Of a stretch of DNA of 64,000 nt, positions 23,401 to 34,500 are shown piece after piece. The stretch lies in the NCBI GenBank assembly GCA_947646735.1, contig CANTFK010000692.1, positions 204,894 through 268,893 of the forward strand, written 5' to 3'. The notes below the pieces were generated by a model that was not told where the DNA came from, did no database searches, and worked only from the letters and a program-made list of their open reading frames with translations. The number at the start of each line of letters is the position of its first letter. The stretch's first letter is position 1. Position numbers and translations under genes: made by a program. This DNA is from Peronospora farinosa. Taxonomy: Eukaryota; Oomycota; Peronosporomycetes; Peronosporales; Peronosporaceae.

Positions 23401-24330
23401 TAGCTGGAACTCAAGTCTCCAGCCTCAGAAGTCATGACAGGTGGCCGCATGGTTTTGATTTGTTCGGCAGGTACACGATGCTTTTTCGTATGCAGATTGC
23501 GATGCTGTTATGGGGACTCGGCATTAACGCAAGATACCTGCATCCAGTATTGCACCTTGAAGGCCTCGACGATTACTGTGCTCAGCAAAACATCCAATGG
23601 ATGGTGATTGTGCAAAATCACATGATGCGAGAGAAGCAACAGGTGAAGATCCAAGCAGTGAACAACCATTCTAATGCTGATGTGGTGACAAATGTGTCAT
23701 AGTTGCCAGAGTGAATTGTCGAGCTACAGGCGATGGTTGGCAAAAGCTCCCACGGTGACACTGCAGCTGGTGGTGGCCGTGGACATGATTATATTGAAGA
23801 AAGTATGAACAGCAGAACTAGCGGTGGTGGTGGCAATAATTCTTCATCTACTGGCAACACGTTGCAGCCCATCTTCGATGTAAGGGTGATCAATGCAAAA
23901 TAGACAGGAAGTACCGCAACTATCAGCTTGATACACAGAAAGCCACGCGTCGTGTATCAAAGTGGATCTCCTCGAGCTTTTCCGCTCGCAAGGACGATGT
24001 CATGAAAGTATTGTCGATAGATCTCCCGTTTCTCTTCTACGAGAGATGTAAATCGGCATTAATGGAAGCGGGATACGACGACATCGACACTTTTAGCAGG
24101 CTACATCAAAGATAGCAACAGCCAGTGCCACATATTCAGCACGCAGCCTTCCTACCTTTCACACACTGAGAAACGAAGACTTGAAGAGGACTCACCGTGA
24201 CCGAAGAACTGAAAAATCCTACGAACGTTCTCGATGTTGACGGTCTTTACGATTTGATTGCGGATTTCTGCAGCGTGTGCTGCGGCACTTCAAGGGTGAT
24301 GGTGCCCAGAGGCTCATCAGAGGCGACCTT
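20405..24330 (+). pseudogene. GCN2-like eIF2-alpha kinase pseudogene, copy 3 (most complete)
   Basis: The best-preserved copy, and the one that fixes the identity. About 20460-20830 encodes an RWD domain across frames (ELEVLQVICDQDL; EVLLHFDLTRAYPINSRP; VEAKHGLYDTETQ; FATDFIQDHLKDQHHF), the part that binds GCN1 in GCN2. About 21210-21290 gives the N-lobe (RQLYAVKKVKLDPDDKTMKK). About 21790-21870 has HRDIKPPNVCLDSTGSVKL, and about 22035-22075 RRPNTKELLARPLLP. About 22160-23100 is the HisRS-like region and 23477-23700 its end. The spacing from RWD to kinase leaves no room for the pseudokinase domain of animal and fungal GCN2. More than ten frame changes or stops make it non-functional. An intact parent gene is not in this window. 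Confidence 0.8.
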
Positions 24331-25201
24331 TATATCGCTCATGGCCATCTAACGTTATCCAGAGGAGTGATGGGTACTGCTAGGCGGATGCAATTCGGGA
24401 ATCGAGCAATAATGCCGACGGAAACGTCAAAACTAGCGCTTCTGAGGCTGCTACAGCGATGCAACCGACACTGAATGAGGTTTCTCTGCGCAGTTGAACA
24501 AAGCGTCAGCAGCGACTGGTTTCCTCGAAGTGGCTTTTGTCGAGAGGTTGGGAGATATGACGAGAAGAATAAAGGACAGATTCGAGCTTGCAAGTGGAAG
24601 AATTATAATGACTGCAAAAGCAAAGTTATTGCGCTGCGGCATTCGATGGCATTTTCTTTTTGGAACTCTGACTTGGTCAGAGGACATTTGTATCTTCTGG
24701 CTTTGAAGTGCCCGATGTCAAAGACACGAGGCTTGAGAGTTTGTCTATTTGCGAAAGAAAAGTGGAATATCACACCTGCACTGACAGCTAGACATGCGCG
24801 AATAGAGTCGCATCAACGTGGTCCATTTGACATGATGTGGACACTCATGTACGTCGACAATACCAAAGATTAGCGTAAAAGCCTCCATATCGGAAACCAT
24901 TTTCCAAGCGCTTTTCCACGGCATTCCGGAACTCCCAAATCAGCCGAACGTAAAACAATGCCATTTTTCTGGATATGTCTTGGCCACGGATTCCTTTGCT
25001 CACTCCATTGCACTCTGTGCAGCGTAAGTACTTTTTGCATACTGGAGCGCTTCGAAAGTGCCCGTTCTTTTTTGATGCCGTAACAAACTTGTAGATCTCA
25101 CAATAGACAGAAACAAAAGGTGGCGAGGGGTATTGCAGGATAGATGGTTGTATTCCCAGCTTCAAGTTAATGCATACAAGCAAAACTAATTGCGCTCAAA
25201 G
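24331..25201. other. Spacer between GCN2-like copy 3 and TSR1 fragment
   Basis: The right part (24830-25201) repeats 16485-16862. The left part is present only in copy 3 and was lost from copy 2. Open frames at 24494-24706 and 24475-24873 (+) have no recognisable domain. A minus-strand frame at 24845-25183 contains RKMALFYVRLIWEFRN, which looks protein-like but is not conserved in frame in the other copy. Confidence 0.45.
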
Positions 25202-25605
25202 CTAGTTCGACAGGGGGTTCATTGTTGGAAACTTGGGATAAACGCGCTTATATAGGTGGAGACAAACAGTGTCGTGCTGCTTGATAGGTTTGTTGAAAAC
25301 GGCTTTGAAATCACCGTGCGTACCCAGAGACTCCTTGATGTGGCCTGTCAGACCATGCTTGGTTGCAAGCTCGACCGGCTTAAACCACCGAATGTCCTCC
25401 GGCGAGTGAAACATGTAGCGTATGACGGCCTTTCGTTTCTTTACCTTTACCGGCGTGCCCGTGATGATCACGCGCTTGAGCACAACGCGATCGGGCTTCA
25501 CGTTTTTCAGTGTGCCAGAAGCTACAAGCTGCCCGTTGGGTTTGAAGAGCAGCAGGGAAGCCGGCTGAAATGTCACCGGTCCGTACACGGTAGCCACACT
25601 CCAAC
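25202..25605 (-). pseudogene. TSR1: TSR1 C-terminal fragment, cut by a Gypsy LTR
   Basis: Same C-terminal TSR1 piece as at 16863-17522 (SVATVYGPVTFQPAS through LHLYKRVYPKFP) and nearly identical to it in DNA. It ends exactly at 25605, where the LTR of Gypsy A begins after the bases CCAAC. In the other copy the same CCAAC continues into TSR1. The open frame continues into the LTR to a Met at 25663, giving a chimeric 153-codon frame (LTR-derived start joined to TSR1). Whether it is translated is unknown. Confidence 0.82.
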
Positions 25606-26241
25606 TGTAGACGGGCACTTCTATGAAGTTGCCTCGTACTACGAGCACACACCTTATGCACAAGCGAGGAAGCGGTTATACCGTCTTGCCTTCGCGTGCG
25701 AGGGTGGTTGGGAGGTTGGTCGACTGCTTAAGCAGTCGTACCACCAGTTGCCTCTCGCTTAAGCGAGAGTGCAACGAACTTCTTAACACTTAGAACACCG
25801 ACGACACGTTTTTTAGAATTAAAATAATTTTATACAGAAGTCTTTCAACTTCTGGTGCGTGGTGTTGTTGTTTAAGTAAATTCAAGACTGAGATATATTT
25901 AATTAATTATAACTAAATATATGTTCTAACTACTGATTGGCTATATATATAGATATATATATATAGATCGGATACGCGACTCTTTAGAAGCGTATCCTGT
26001 CGCATGATCTTAAATCTAGATTTAAGATCGCAACTGACGTCCTTCTGAGACGTCGTGATGCCTAGCTTCAACTAGCGTCATCCCTTCTCATGTGAATCCA
26101 TCAATGGATATCACATTCACGAGGGTGGACCACATTTGTGTGTCGCACCCAAGTGACTGGTCAAAAGTAATCATGGATACTTTTAGACCAAACATTAAGT
26201 ATATTACTTAATGTTTACGTGTAACTAGGTACCCTGTTACA
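25606..26241 (-). repeat. 3' LTR of Gypsy A (636 bp)
   Basis: Begins TGTAGACGGGC and ends CCCTGTTACA on the plus strand, i.e. TG..CA ends. The start is fixed by the break in TSR1. The sequence is a run of perfect hairpins, for example 25721-25738, 25752-25769, 25970-25997, a 24-base palindrome at 26006-26029, and 26191-26215. A related solo LTR lies at 57598-58202. Confidence 0.85.
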
Positions 26242-26257
26242 CCATCCCCCGTTTTAG
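26242..26257 (-). promoter_or_regulatory. Polypurine tract of Gypsy A
   Basis: Plus-strand CCATCCCCCG directly after the LTR is, on the element strand, a purine run ending at the 3' LTR, the expected primer for plus-strand DNA synthesis. It supports minus orientation of the element. Confidence 0.6.
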
Positions 26258-26349
26258 AACGATGTTTACATTTTTGTAAAACATCGCCTAAGAGACAGAG
26301 AGACTGGCGAGCCGTTTATAAACGCGCCGCTTCAGTCTGCTCAGTACTC

Positions 26350-27796
26350 ATGCCCATGAAACGTGGTAAGGCTGATGGGTCGCCTGCAAAGGCACCCATG
26401 CAGTCCAGCACTAAGCGCACGCGCCGCGATTTATCGCAGCCGTCGCAAAGTGCGTCAGGCACTGGGGTGGATCTTCCATCCCACGATAATGTGGATGAAG
26501 ATCCATCTCTCATTGTAAAGCTACAATGAGACCACACCACTGCCATCACCCCAAAGTGGTGATGAGCATAGTGCATTGATAGGACATATGTCCCCATCAT
26601 TTGAGGCACCCGTCCTTGAGGAAGCATCTATGCTTCCTACAAGCGAAGGTAAAGCTTCGTCGTCTGCGCCTACGAGCGCAGTGACTAAGACTGAGCACGC
26701 TACTTCGAAAGGAGTAGTCGCGACTCAGTCAGATGTAACTCCTCAAGCTGATGTCTTGAAAATCCATAATGGAGAGTCAGACTCAGCTGAGTGTGAGCTT
26801 AAAGCTCCACCAAGTACACCTTCGGCCTCACTAGCCCGCCGTCGCGAGGGCGGCTACGTGAGTGGTGGCTTGCCACCAATGCCACCTCCATCTGAGTGGA
26901 TGCGCTCAGATGGGTCTAGCGCATCGCTTTTGCAGCGTGCCACTATAGACGCTCATAAATTCTATAGCGTCTTTCCTTTGTGGAAAAAGCAGGGCAAAGC
27001 ACTTGGTCGTGCTTTCCCAATTCCAGTCGTGCTGCGTTCTAACGAAACAGCCGACGACTATGAAGCTGAACTTCGGCGCCGTGTTACCTTGCATGAAGAT
27101 GCAGCGAAACAGCGGTCGCAGCGAATCAGCTTCGCCATGAAGCGTGCGCATGAAATTATGGGCGGTAAGCGACCCCCAATTAATTCTCGCCACGCTTCTT
27201 CTGCTAGTCCTTCCGGACCTAGCAGAAAGACGACAGCTGGTGCTGCTTCACATAAGTAGCCACCAGCCCAGGCACGTCAACGCGCAAAGCGTCCACAGGT
27301 TCCCACGAATCAAAGCTCGTTGGGTAACCCTTCCATTGGACAAGGATTTGGAGCTTTTGCTTCACAAACCGGTGGGCCAACAGCCTTCCAACAAGGAAGC
27401 GCGTGTTCCCATCCGTGTCCACCAACACAGGTGGCGCCCGATAGGAGTGGCGATTACGCCCACCTACTCGCGGCTGCCTACCCTGCTGCTGTTCAGTCGC
27501 AGGCTGAGTCCGCTGCGCTGAAGAGGCAGGTGACAGATCTCGAGAGTCAAGTCTCGCGACTGACCTCGGCTCTGCGTGATGTGAGGGCGAGAGACCGTCA
27601 GGGGTATGACCGCCTGAAGACCCGTTTGGACATCTTAGAGCGACTGGTGATGAGAGACCCGCGTCAAGCGCGGAGTCCTCCTCGATCACCGAGTTCTCTA
27701 TCGCCTCGTTCATACACGGGGAGCCTCTCGGCTTCCTCGTCGCCTGATCGGTCGGGACGCTCGACTCACAGTCGGCGTCACCATCGGTCTCGTTAG
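26350..27796 (+). pseudogene. Antisense frame of Gypsy A, acidic protein with C-terminal coiled coil
   Basis: On the strand opposite to pol, between pol and the 3' LTR. A first frame runs 26350-26529 (MPMKRGKADGSPAK start). After a frame change, 26576-27259 is open, and after one stop (27257-27259) the same frame continues to 27796. The middle holds FYSVFPLWKKQGKALGRAFP and the FPIP motif also seen in Gypsy B. The last part is a heptad-like coil (ALKRQVTDLESQVSRLTSAL) followed by an Arg/Ser-rich tail. It overlaps the chromodomain end of pol by about 580 bases. Function unknown. Gypsy B and C have counterparts in the same position, which argues against chance. In A it is broken by one shift and one stop. 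Confidence 0.6.
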
Positions 27797-30700
27797 ACCG
27801 ATGCGGATATGTGATCTCTTCTGGATCAACATACCGTTTCAGACGACCCACGTAAAATACGGGGTGCGTCTTCATGTACGGTGGGAGAGTGAGCCTATAA
27901 TTTAGGTCTCCAACTTCTTCAACCACTGTAAAGGGCCCAATGAACCGGGGCAATAGCTTAGTAGTACCACCAGGTAGTACAGAGATTGCATGTTTAGGTA
28001 GGGTAGCAGTACTTAATAGCACTTTGTCCCCCACACTAAAGTGTTCATTGTTTTTGCGACCATGCTGGTCTGCATATTGTTTTTGCTTGTCCTGTGCGCT
28101 TGCCATCGCGTCACGGACTTTACGTGTGATGGCTAATCGCTCATCCACAAAGCGCTGAGCTTCGCTCACACTTTTAGCATCCAGCTCGCCTATGACGCCT
28201 CCAAGAGGTCATTCATGGGTCGACGCTGTTGACAACACTATAGTGTCATCATCAAGGAGCACTGGCATTTCTTGCCGTGCCTCCTTTGTGACACCTATAG
28301 GTGTCGTGACCACTGCTAAATTAGCAGTGTCACTAGGGCAACCTTGGCCCTCTTTGGCATTTGCACCGAGCGAAGTGAGGGGCCCTCCCCCACTAAGACT
28401 CGGGCTGCGTACAAACGAGACTGGCGTTCGAGGATGACGCAGTCCGTTAATGTAAAACGGTGTTTCACCCGTACTGGCGTGAACACTATTATTAATAGCG
28501 AACTCCACGAATGGCAATTGCTTGCTCCATTCTTTAGGAGTCGCTATTGTACGCAACACATCCGCCACGACTCGATTGGCCCGTTCTGTTTGGCCATCGG
28601 TCTGGGGATGATCAGCGGTTGACATGTGGAGCTTGCTACCCAGCAGCTCGAACACATGTCGCCAAAAACCCGACGTAAAACGCGGATCCCGGTCCGATAC
28701 TATGGACTCGGGCATCCCGTGTAGTCGATACACGTGATCCAGGAACAAGAGGGCAGCCTCTTTTCCTGAGATCTTGGTGCTACATGGTGCCAAATGCACC
28801 ATCTTGCTCAGTCTGTCTACAAAGACGACGAGCCCCGTCCTGCCTTTATGGTCAGGCGGTAAGCCAAACATGAAGTCCAAACTGACCGACTTCCAACATT
28901 CAGTTGGAATCGGCAGTGGCTTCAGTGGCGCACTGTTTGAAGGTGCAGGCTTTATGCGCTGACACTCTTCACAAGAGCGAATATAGTTGGCCACCCACCG
29001 ATATAGGTGGGGCCACCAAAATTCCTCTGACACTCGTAAGAGTGTCTTTTCACGGCCCAGATGCCCACTAGATGGCGCATCATGGCACTCGTGAAGTATC
29101 ATCAGCTTGAGATCTGTGTCATGAGGGACATAGATTCTCAAGGGATCACAGGGTGACAGTTGATGCCATAACAGGCCATCACTGTAACTAAAGCGATTTA
29201 GTTTCGCTTTGAGGTGCGACGGAAGGGTAACCTTTCGTCCACCAAAATGATCCAACAGCATGGCGACAATGTTCGTCCTGACGGTAACACTCCTTGATAT
29301 CGGAGGCCATTGAGCTCGTCACATGGTAGGCCTTCATGGCTGCCAATGTCGACGACTCAACTTGTGCTTTCGCACGAGACACACTATCCTGGTGTCTTGC
29401 CTCGAAGTCTGGTCTGCGCGATAACGCGTCAGCCAAGACATTCGACTTACCCGGCTTATATTCAACTTTGAAATTAAATTAAAAGAAGAATGTTAGCCTT
29501 CTCGCCATCGTAGGCGAGAGGTGCGGTGAATTTATAGCGGTCCGAAGTGATGCGTGATCCGTATAAACCACAAAAGGTTCGGTGCCCAAGAGGTGCTTGT
29601 GCAACTTCACAAGGGCATACTTGATTGAAAGTAGCTCCTTGTCATGAACAGGGTAATTCAGCTCGGCAGCTTTTAAAAGCCGAGACTGATAAGAAATGAC
29701 ACGGTCATACGCCGTCGTCATCCTTCTGCATGAGCGCGCTGCCGATTGCAAAATTGCTTGCATCGCAGACGACGCTAAAGGGCTTATCCGCGTCTGGCAA
29801 TGCCAAGACCGGTGCCTCTACAATAGATTGCTTCACTGAAGTGAACGCATCTTCTTGTTCCTTTGACCAAGTCCATTCTGTATCCTTTTTTAAAAGGTCA
29901 GACAATGGCTTGGTCTGCTCCGCATAATTCTTGCTGTACTTATGCAAGTAATTAGCGAGCCCAAGGAATTGGCGCAGATCCTTCACGTGTCGTGGGACTG
30001 GCCATTCCTTTACAGCCTTTACCTTTTCTGGGTCTGCTCGTACACCATGTGCACCTACGATGCAGCCCAGTACAGGTATCTCGGGGACCCCTATTACGCA
30101 CTTTTGCAAGTTCACGTATAATTGGGCGTCACCCAGAGTCTGCAACACAGCGTCTAAATGACGCTTGTGCGACTCTATCGCGCTCAGACCGTCCTCCGCC
30201 CTACTATGCACGAATACATCGTCAAAGTAATGGGGCGCGTAGGCACGGTGCTGACGCATCACGTGAGCCACTACTCGGTTGAATGTTGCCGGAGCATTTT
30301 TCAACCCTTGTGGCATCACAAGCCACTCCCACAGCATACCGCTTGGGGTGCTTACTGCCGTTTTGGCTACATCAGTATCTCTCATGAGAACTTGATAGTA
30401 TCCATCCTTCAGATCCAGCGCGGAAATGATTGTTGACTTTCCCATGGAATGTTCAACAAGACATCTTTTTGCGGTATTGGCGTTTGCGCCGGAATGATGG
30501 CCGTGTTCAGCTTATTATAAGCATGAACCACGCGCCATCCACCTGTTGCTTTACGCACACAGAAGGTCGGGCTACAGTGAGGCGATTTGCTCTCACGTAC
30601 ATGTCCCGCCTTGGCTCGCTTGTCGAAGAGCTCATCGATGTAATCGACTTGTTCCTTCGACAACGGCCATTGCCTGGTCACACAATACTTGGTGCCAGGT

Positions 30701-31620
30701 TCCAGGTCAATCTCGTGCCTGATGCCCCTATCGGCCGGTAGGCGGCTCGGCACTTCTGCTGGAAACACATCACGATGTTTCCACAGAACATCATAGAACG
30801 GGCTGTCCTTCAAGGCATCCCAGCCTTGAGCAGCGAACCGTTTCTTTTTGTAGGTCTCGAAGACGCTCTCATCCATTGTGGATGAAGAGCAACAGTCCAC
30901 CACGTTCTCTTCTGGAACTGGTGCGACTATCTCGTGGATCTTTCCTTCCTTTAGTTCGGACAGGAACAGATCCCACGTCATCTCCGAGAGATTTACTATC
31001 TCCTCGGCAGATGCCAAGACAAGTTGGAGCACCTCAACTGAGGATGCCTCCGGCATTTTGTCTTCGACGGCCTCGAACAACTCGTTCGTAGGTCCGTCCT
31101 CTTGGACCGAGACTGATCCAAGGGTCACTCGTTTCGACGTGCCCTTGATCGTCTTAATACGTCTGGTGCTCGTTCTTCGAGTCACCACGACCTTTGACCT
31201 GGAAGAAGGTGTCGTTGCTATCTCAGCTAACGCACTCCTTCCAACCGCACCAGGCTCTTGGCTCTGTGCCGGTTCTTGTGGCGCTTGACTTCCTGTCAGC
31301 CCACCATCAACTGCCACAGGCTCTCGGCTCTGTGCAGGACTATTGGACGCATGACTACCTGTCATCGCCCCATTCACTACACCAGTCTTTTCGACCTGGG
31401 TAGGAATATGTGTCACCTGGCTTTCCGCCAGTGCACCCACAACTACACCACTCCTTTCGAGCTGGGTAGTTCCTGGTGTCGATTGACATACCGTCATCGC
31501 ACCCTCGACTGTGTTGGACACAGCATCAGTCACATTAGCCTCTCGCAAGAGCACATCCTTTCCGGTGTCTTGCGTAGAGCTAGCGACTGTGCGTGTACGC
31601 CAGTCTATCCATGGTTGGTG
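27219..31620 (-). pseudogene. pol of Gypsy A (protease end, RT, RNase H, integrase, chromodomain)
   Basis: In element order: the last residues of protease (LGMPW, WIDWRTRTV) near 31610; a Ser/Thr-rich linker; reverse transcriptase from about 30790 (KYCVTRQWPLSKEQVDYIDE, WRVVHAYNKLN) to 29900 (ALDLKDGYYQVLMRD, MPQGLKNAPATFNR, catalytic YFDDVFVHSR); RNase H to about 29480 (VVCDASNFAIGSA, YPVHDKELLSIKYAL, YTDHASL); integrase 29261-28209 (CEECQRIKP zinc part, LDFMFGLP, IVSDRDPRFTSGFW, DGQTERANR for the DDE triad); and a chromodomain near 27380-27220 (ILVQWKGYPTSFDSWEP). Frame changes near 30430, 29730, 29470, 29230 and 28190 break it. Confidence 0.9.
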
Positions 31621-31621
31621 T

Positions 31622-32137
31622 TTAGCCTACCAAGGCATGCCTAGGATGAGGTAGCTTGATACCCTGCTTGCGCATGGGCTGCCTCTTGTGCTCCATCGCG
31701 GCTTGTTCTTCCGCCGCACCTTGATTAACCCGCGCTTGTGCTTCGGCGCGCCTGTAAAAGCTTCCAGCTTTAAACGGTCCCATACCGGAAAGTTCGTCGA
31801 TCTGCATTGGCGTACGCTCTAGCGCGCTGCTTCCATCCATTGCACGACGAGAATCGCTTCCATCAAATGCCGCTTGCGCCACGTTGCGCCCATCGCCTCG
31901 ACGCCCAGGTTGTGCATGTTGCATGCGTGGCGAGAAAGGCGAAGCGTTTAAAACCCTAACACTAGCTCTTTCAATAGTGTCTATGCGTGTCTTTAACCGC
32001 GTTAGTGCTGCGAGCACGCGCTCCATGTTGGATAGTGACGTCTTCTGGTCAGTTTTGCTCCTTTCGTGAGCGACCCCTCCGGTCGAAGGTATTCGTACCT
32101 CGCCGACAAAATGCTCAGACCCGACGCTTGGGCTCAT
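31622..32137 (-). pseudogene. gag N-terminal remnant of Gypsy A
   Basis: 171 codons starting MSPSVGSEHFVGEV. It has a helical stretch (MERVLAALTRLKTRIDTIER) but no capsid core or zinc knuckle. Its last residues (HPRHALV) come from protease DNA read in the wrong frame, which shows that a deletion removed the rest of gag and most of protease. Confidence 0.6.
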
Positions 32138-32140
32138 AAC

Positions 32141-32339
32141 CTATTGAATCTGAAGTGACTTGTGCACGAGAAAGGAATTTAGAGCGTAATTATAATATAT
32201 ATTCTAACCATAGCAACTCGCATTGATCTTACTTCGTATTGGTTTCACACAACTGTTGCCTAAAGTCATCCGGCAGTATAACTGCTCACGCGACTGCTCC
32301 CAGGAGTCGGCCAGCTCAACGACTGCTCACCAAGATTTT
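32141..32339. other. Junction of Gypsy A and Gypsy E
   Basis: AT-rich at first, then a plain stretch with no LTR ends for either element. The 5' LTR of A and a clear 5' LTR of E are both missing here. Confidence 0.4.
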
Positions 32340-34040
32340 ATACTTATGTCCTCGTAGAGGACACCTTGGGTCATGATGCCTATAATGATCCAGAGAACCA
32401 TCAGCCGACGATGAAAACCGAGAGGCTAAGGTCCCCAAACAAACAAAAAGCAAAGATCGCGCAATCCAAGCCGACCAAGTTCCGGATGAAGGAACCCGGA
32501 AACACCAAGTCGATAGGCCCCGAGAAGCAGGACTGGCATCATGGCCAGACGCTGACGTCACGAGGGCCTACCACCAACTCAAGCTGAACGCGTTCTTGGA
32601 AAGCGACCCCGTCGCAAAGATCCTTAAGATACGTCTGCTTGGGCAGCTCATTGGACCGATGTCGACCCTACCACGGCTGCAGACCGTTACAGACGCGATC
32701 ACCGCGCTGGTCACCCTTCTTCAAAAAAACGAACATTGTCGCAGAAATGTTAAATCCGGATGACTAGCTTTTTCTGGAGTTTGATAGAATCACGACTACG
32801 TCAAAGAAAATTAACAACGTTTAGCGATCTTCGTCGGTACCACACCAGAAAAGGATAACTTATTTACGGCGACTTACATGCAAGCACCGTCCGGAGACAG
32901 CCAGATGACCCTTCGAGACATCGCAGTCCACCACCAATGTATTGGGACACCGGATACCCATGGGCGAAGCAAGGTCTACCACACCTCCTGCCGCCGAGCG
33001 ACCAAGTTGCAGCGGGGCAGTGGTCACAAAGAGCATCGTCAACAGCTTAGTGAGCAAGATGCCCCTGGGACCGACAGGTGCGGTGATTCTTCAAGAGCGG
33101 GCGCGCAACGGCGGAGTGAAAACCGCGAGCTCTCGACGCGTGGCAAAATAAAAATCATTTCAAGTTTTAGCCAATGGAAAATTAGCAAAGACAAAAAGTG
33201 GAATTTGCTCTGTCACGTGGCAAAGATGCTGGGGGGGGGGCCTACCAGCTCGGTAGGTGATCTACAGACCCTCTTGACGCGGCGATGGCAAATTGATTGC
33301 AATAGAATCAAGTACCGCAGGCACACCCTAACGGGGAGTGTGACAGATGGAAGACCAAGGGCGATAAAGACGACCTCTCAACACGACCAAATCTCAGCCA
33401 TACAAAGCCAACTGGTCATAATATGGGTACATGTTACCCGCCAGTATTACCATGCGAAGAAAAGGTCTGAATAGACCTCGCTGGATTATCTGTACCGCCT
33501 ACATGTGATTGGGGTCAGAGCCAATATGAAAATAAGAGATGGGTCGCCCAAGGCATAAAAAAGATCATGGTAGATCACTACATATTGACGGTAGACGAAC
33601 CGGATCCAGCATACAAGCGGATTATGTTGCGTCTGGCGGATGTGGAGGGATTGGAGAAATTATTGACAGCATGTCGATGGATGAATTCTCGACGGGGCAA
33701 GATGTTGTTTGGATCAAACAAGTTTTGTCAGAAGGCACCTGCTCCCACATAAAGACCGAAAGAATGAAACGCCGCTATATACATGCAGTTCGGGCGTTCG
33801 CGGAAGACTCAAGCTCTGACGATTTTAGCCGAGACTCTTCGAAGAACGAAGAGGATCTAAGGCGGGTCTACATTATAGAAAAGGAAGATGGAGGAGGCCT
33901 AGGTGTAAGGTTCTTGAAAAATCTATCAACCAGGGAGGTCGACCAACATCGACAGGCAGTGCACCAGGAACCCCGTCCTTCGTCAGCGGTCCCAAATACA
34001 AGATGCGCTTATTGTGGTGTAAGAAACATGGATATTTGAA
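32340..34040 (+). pseudogene. gag-like region of element E
   Basis: Pieces in different frames: DVTRAYHQLKLNAFLESDPV near 32560; LGQLIGPMSTLPRLQTVTDA near 32640; and 33539-34039, which ends with MKRRYIHAVRAFAEDSSSDD and CAYCGVR, possibly a decayed zinc knuckle. A run of 10 or more G near 33230 lies inside. No single frame survives. Confidence 0.5.
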
Positions 34041-34500
34041 TTTTCGGAAGCGATTGAACTGGAAAGTAGGGTGAAACGTCTTATTCTGCTTGTTTGCGTG
34101 CCGAGCCTGCTTAGAAAATTAATATATTCGGGTAGTACCAGATGGAGGAAATCTACAATTTTTTTCGTCAATAATATAACCGACCAAATAACGCCTCCGA
34201 CATACAGTGACCACTGCAAATGAGGAGAAAGCAAACTAAAAGACTTGTCACAGACAGATGACCAGATGTGTTATTTCAAGAGTGGAAAAAGTATGGCCGA
34301 GGACACAAATCAAGGATAGGCTATCATACCAGACGTGGACCCCTCACCTGAAGGTATTAAGTTGGCAGGTACACATATTCCTGATCCGGATGGGAATACT
34401 CCTGAAAAGGTTGACCGGATAAGACATATACTTTATAAGAGGCAACATCTATTGATAATATAACGTAACGCCTTACCTCCGGTCGCTCGAGGGTCTATAT

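Larger units (their letters stand above)
25606..32140 (-). mobile_element. Ty3/Gypsy element A, 5'-truncated
   Basis: Chromodomain-containing Gypsy element transcribed on the minus strand. In element order it holds a gag remnant (31622-32137), pol (about 27219-31620), an antisense frame (26350-27796), a purine tract complement and the 3' LTR (25606-26241). Its start is precise because it splits the TSR1 fragment. The 5' LTR and primer-binding site expected beyond 32140 are absent; another element's DNA (E) takes over there, and the CCAAC target duplicate is not found. An internal deletion fuses the gag N-terminus to the very end of protease. Non-autonomous. Confidence 0.88.

Noticed and set aside
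24845..25183. Minus-strand gene with RKMALFYVRLIWEFRN downstream of TSR1
   Set aside because: The frame shifts against the near-identical copy at 16500-16844, so conservation as protein is not supported.
27940..28437. Plus-strand frames over the integrase end of Gypsy A
   Set aside because: Antisense to well-supported integrase and linker coding, and beyond the end of the conserved coiled-coil frame.
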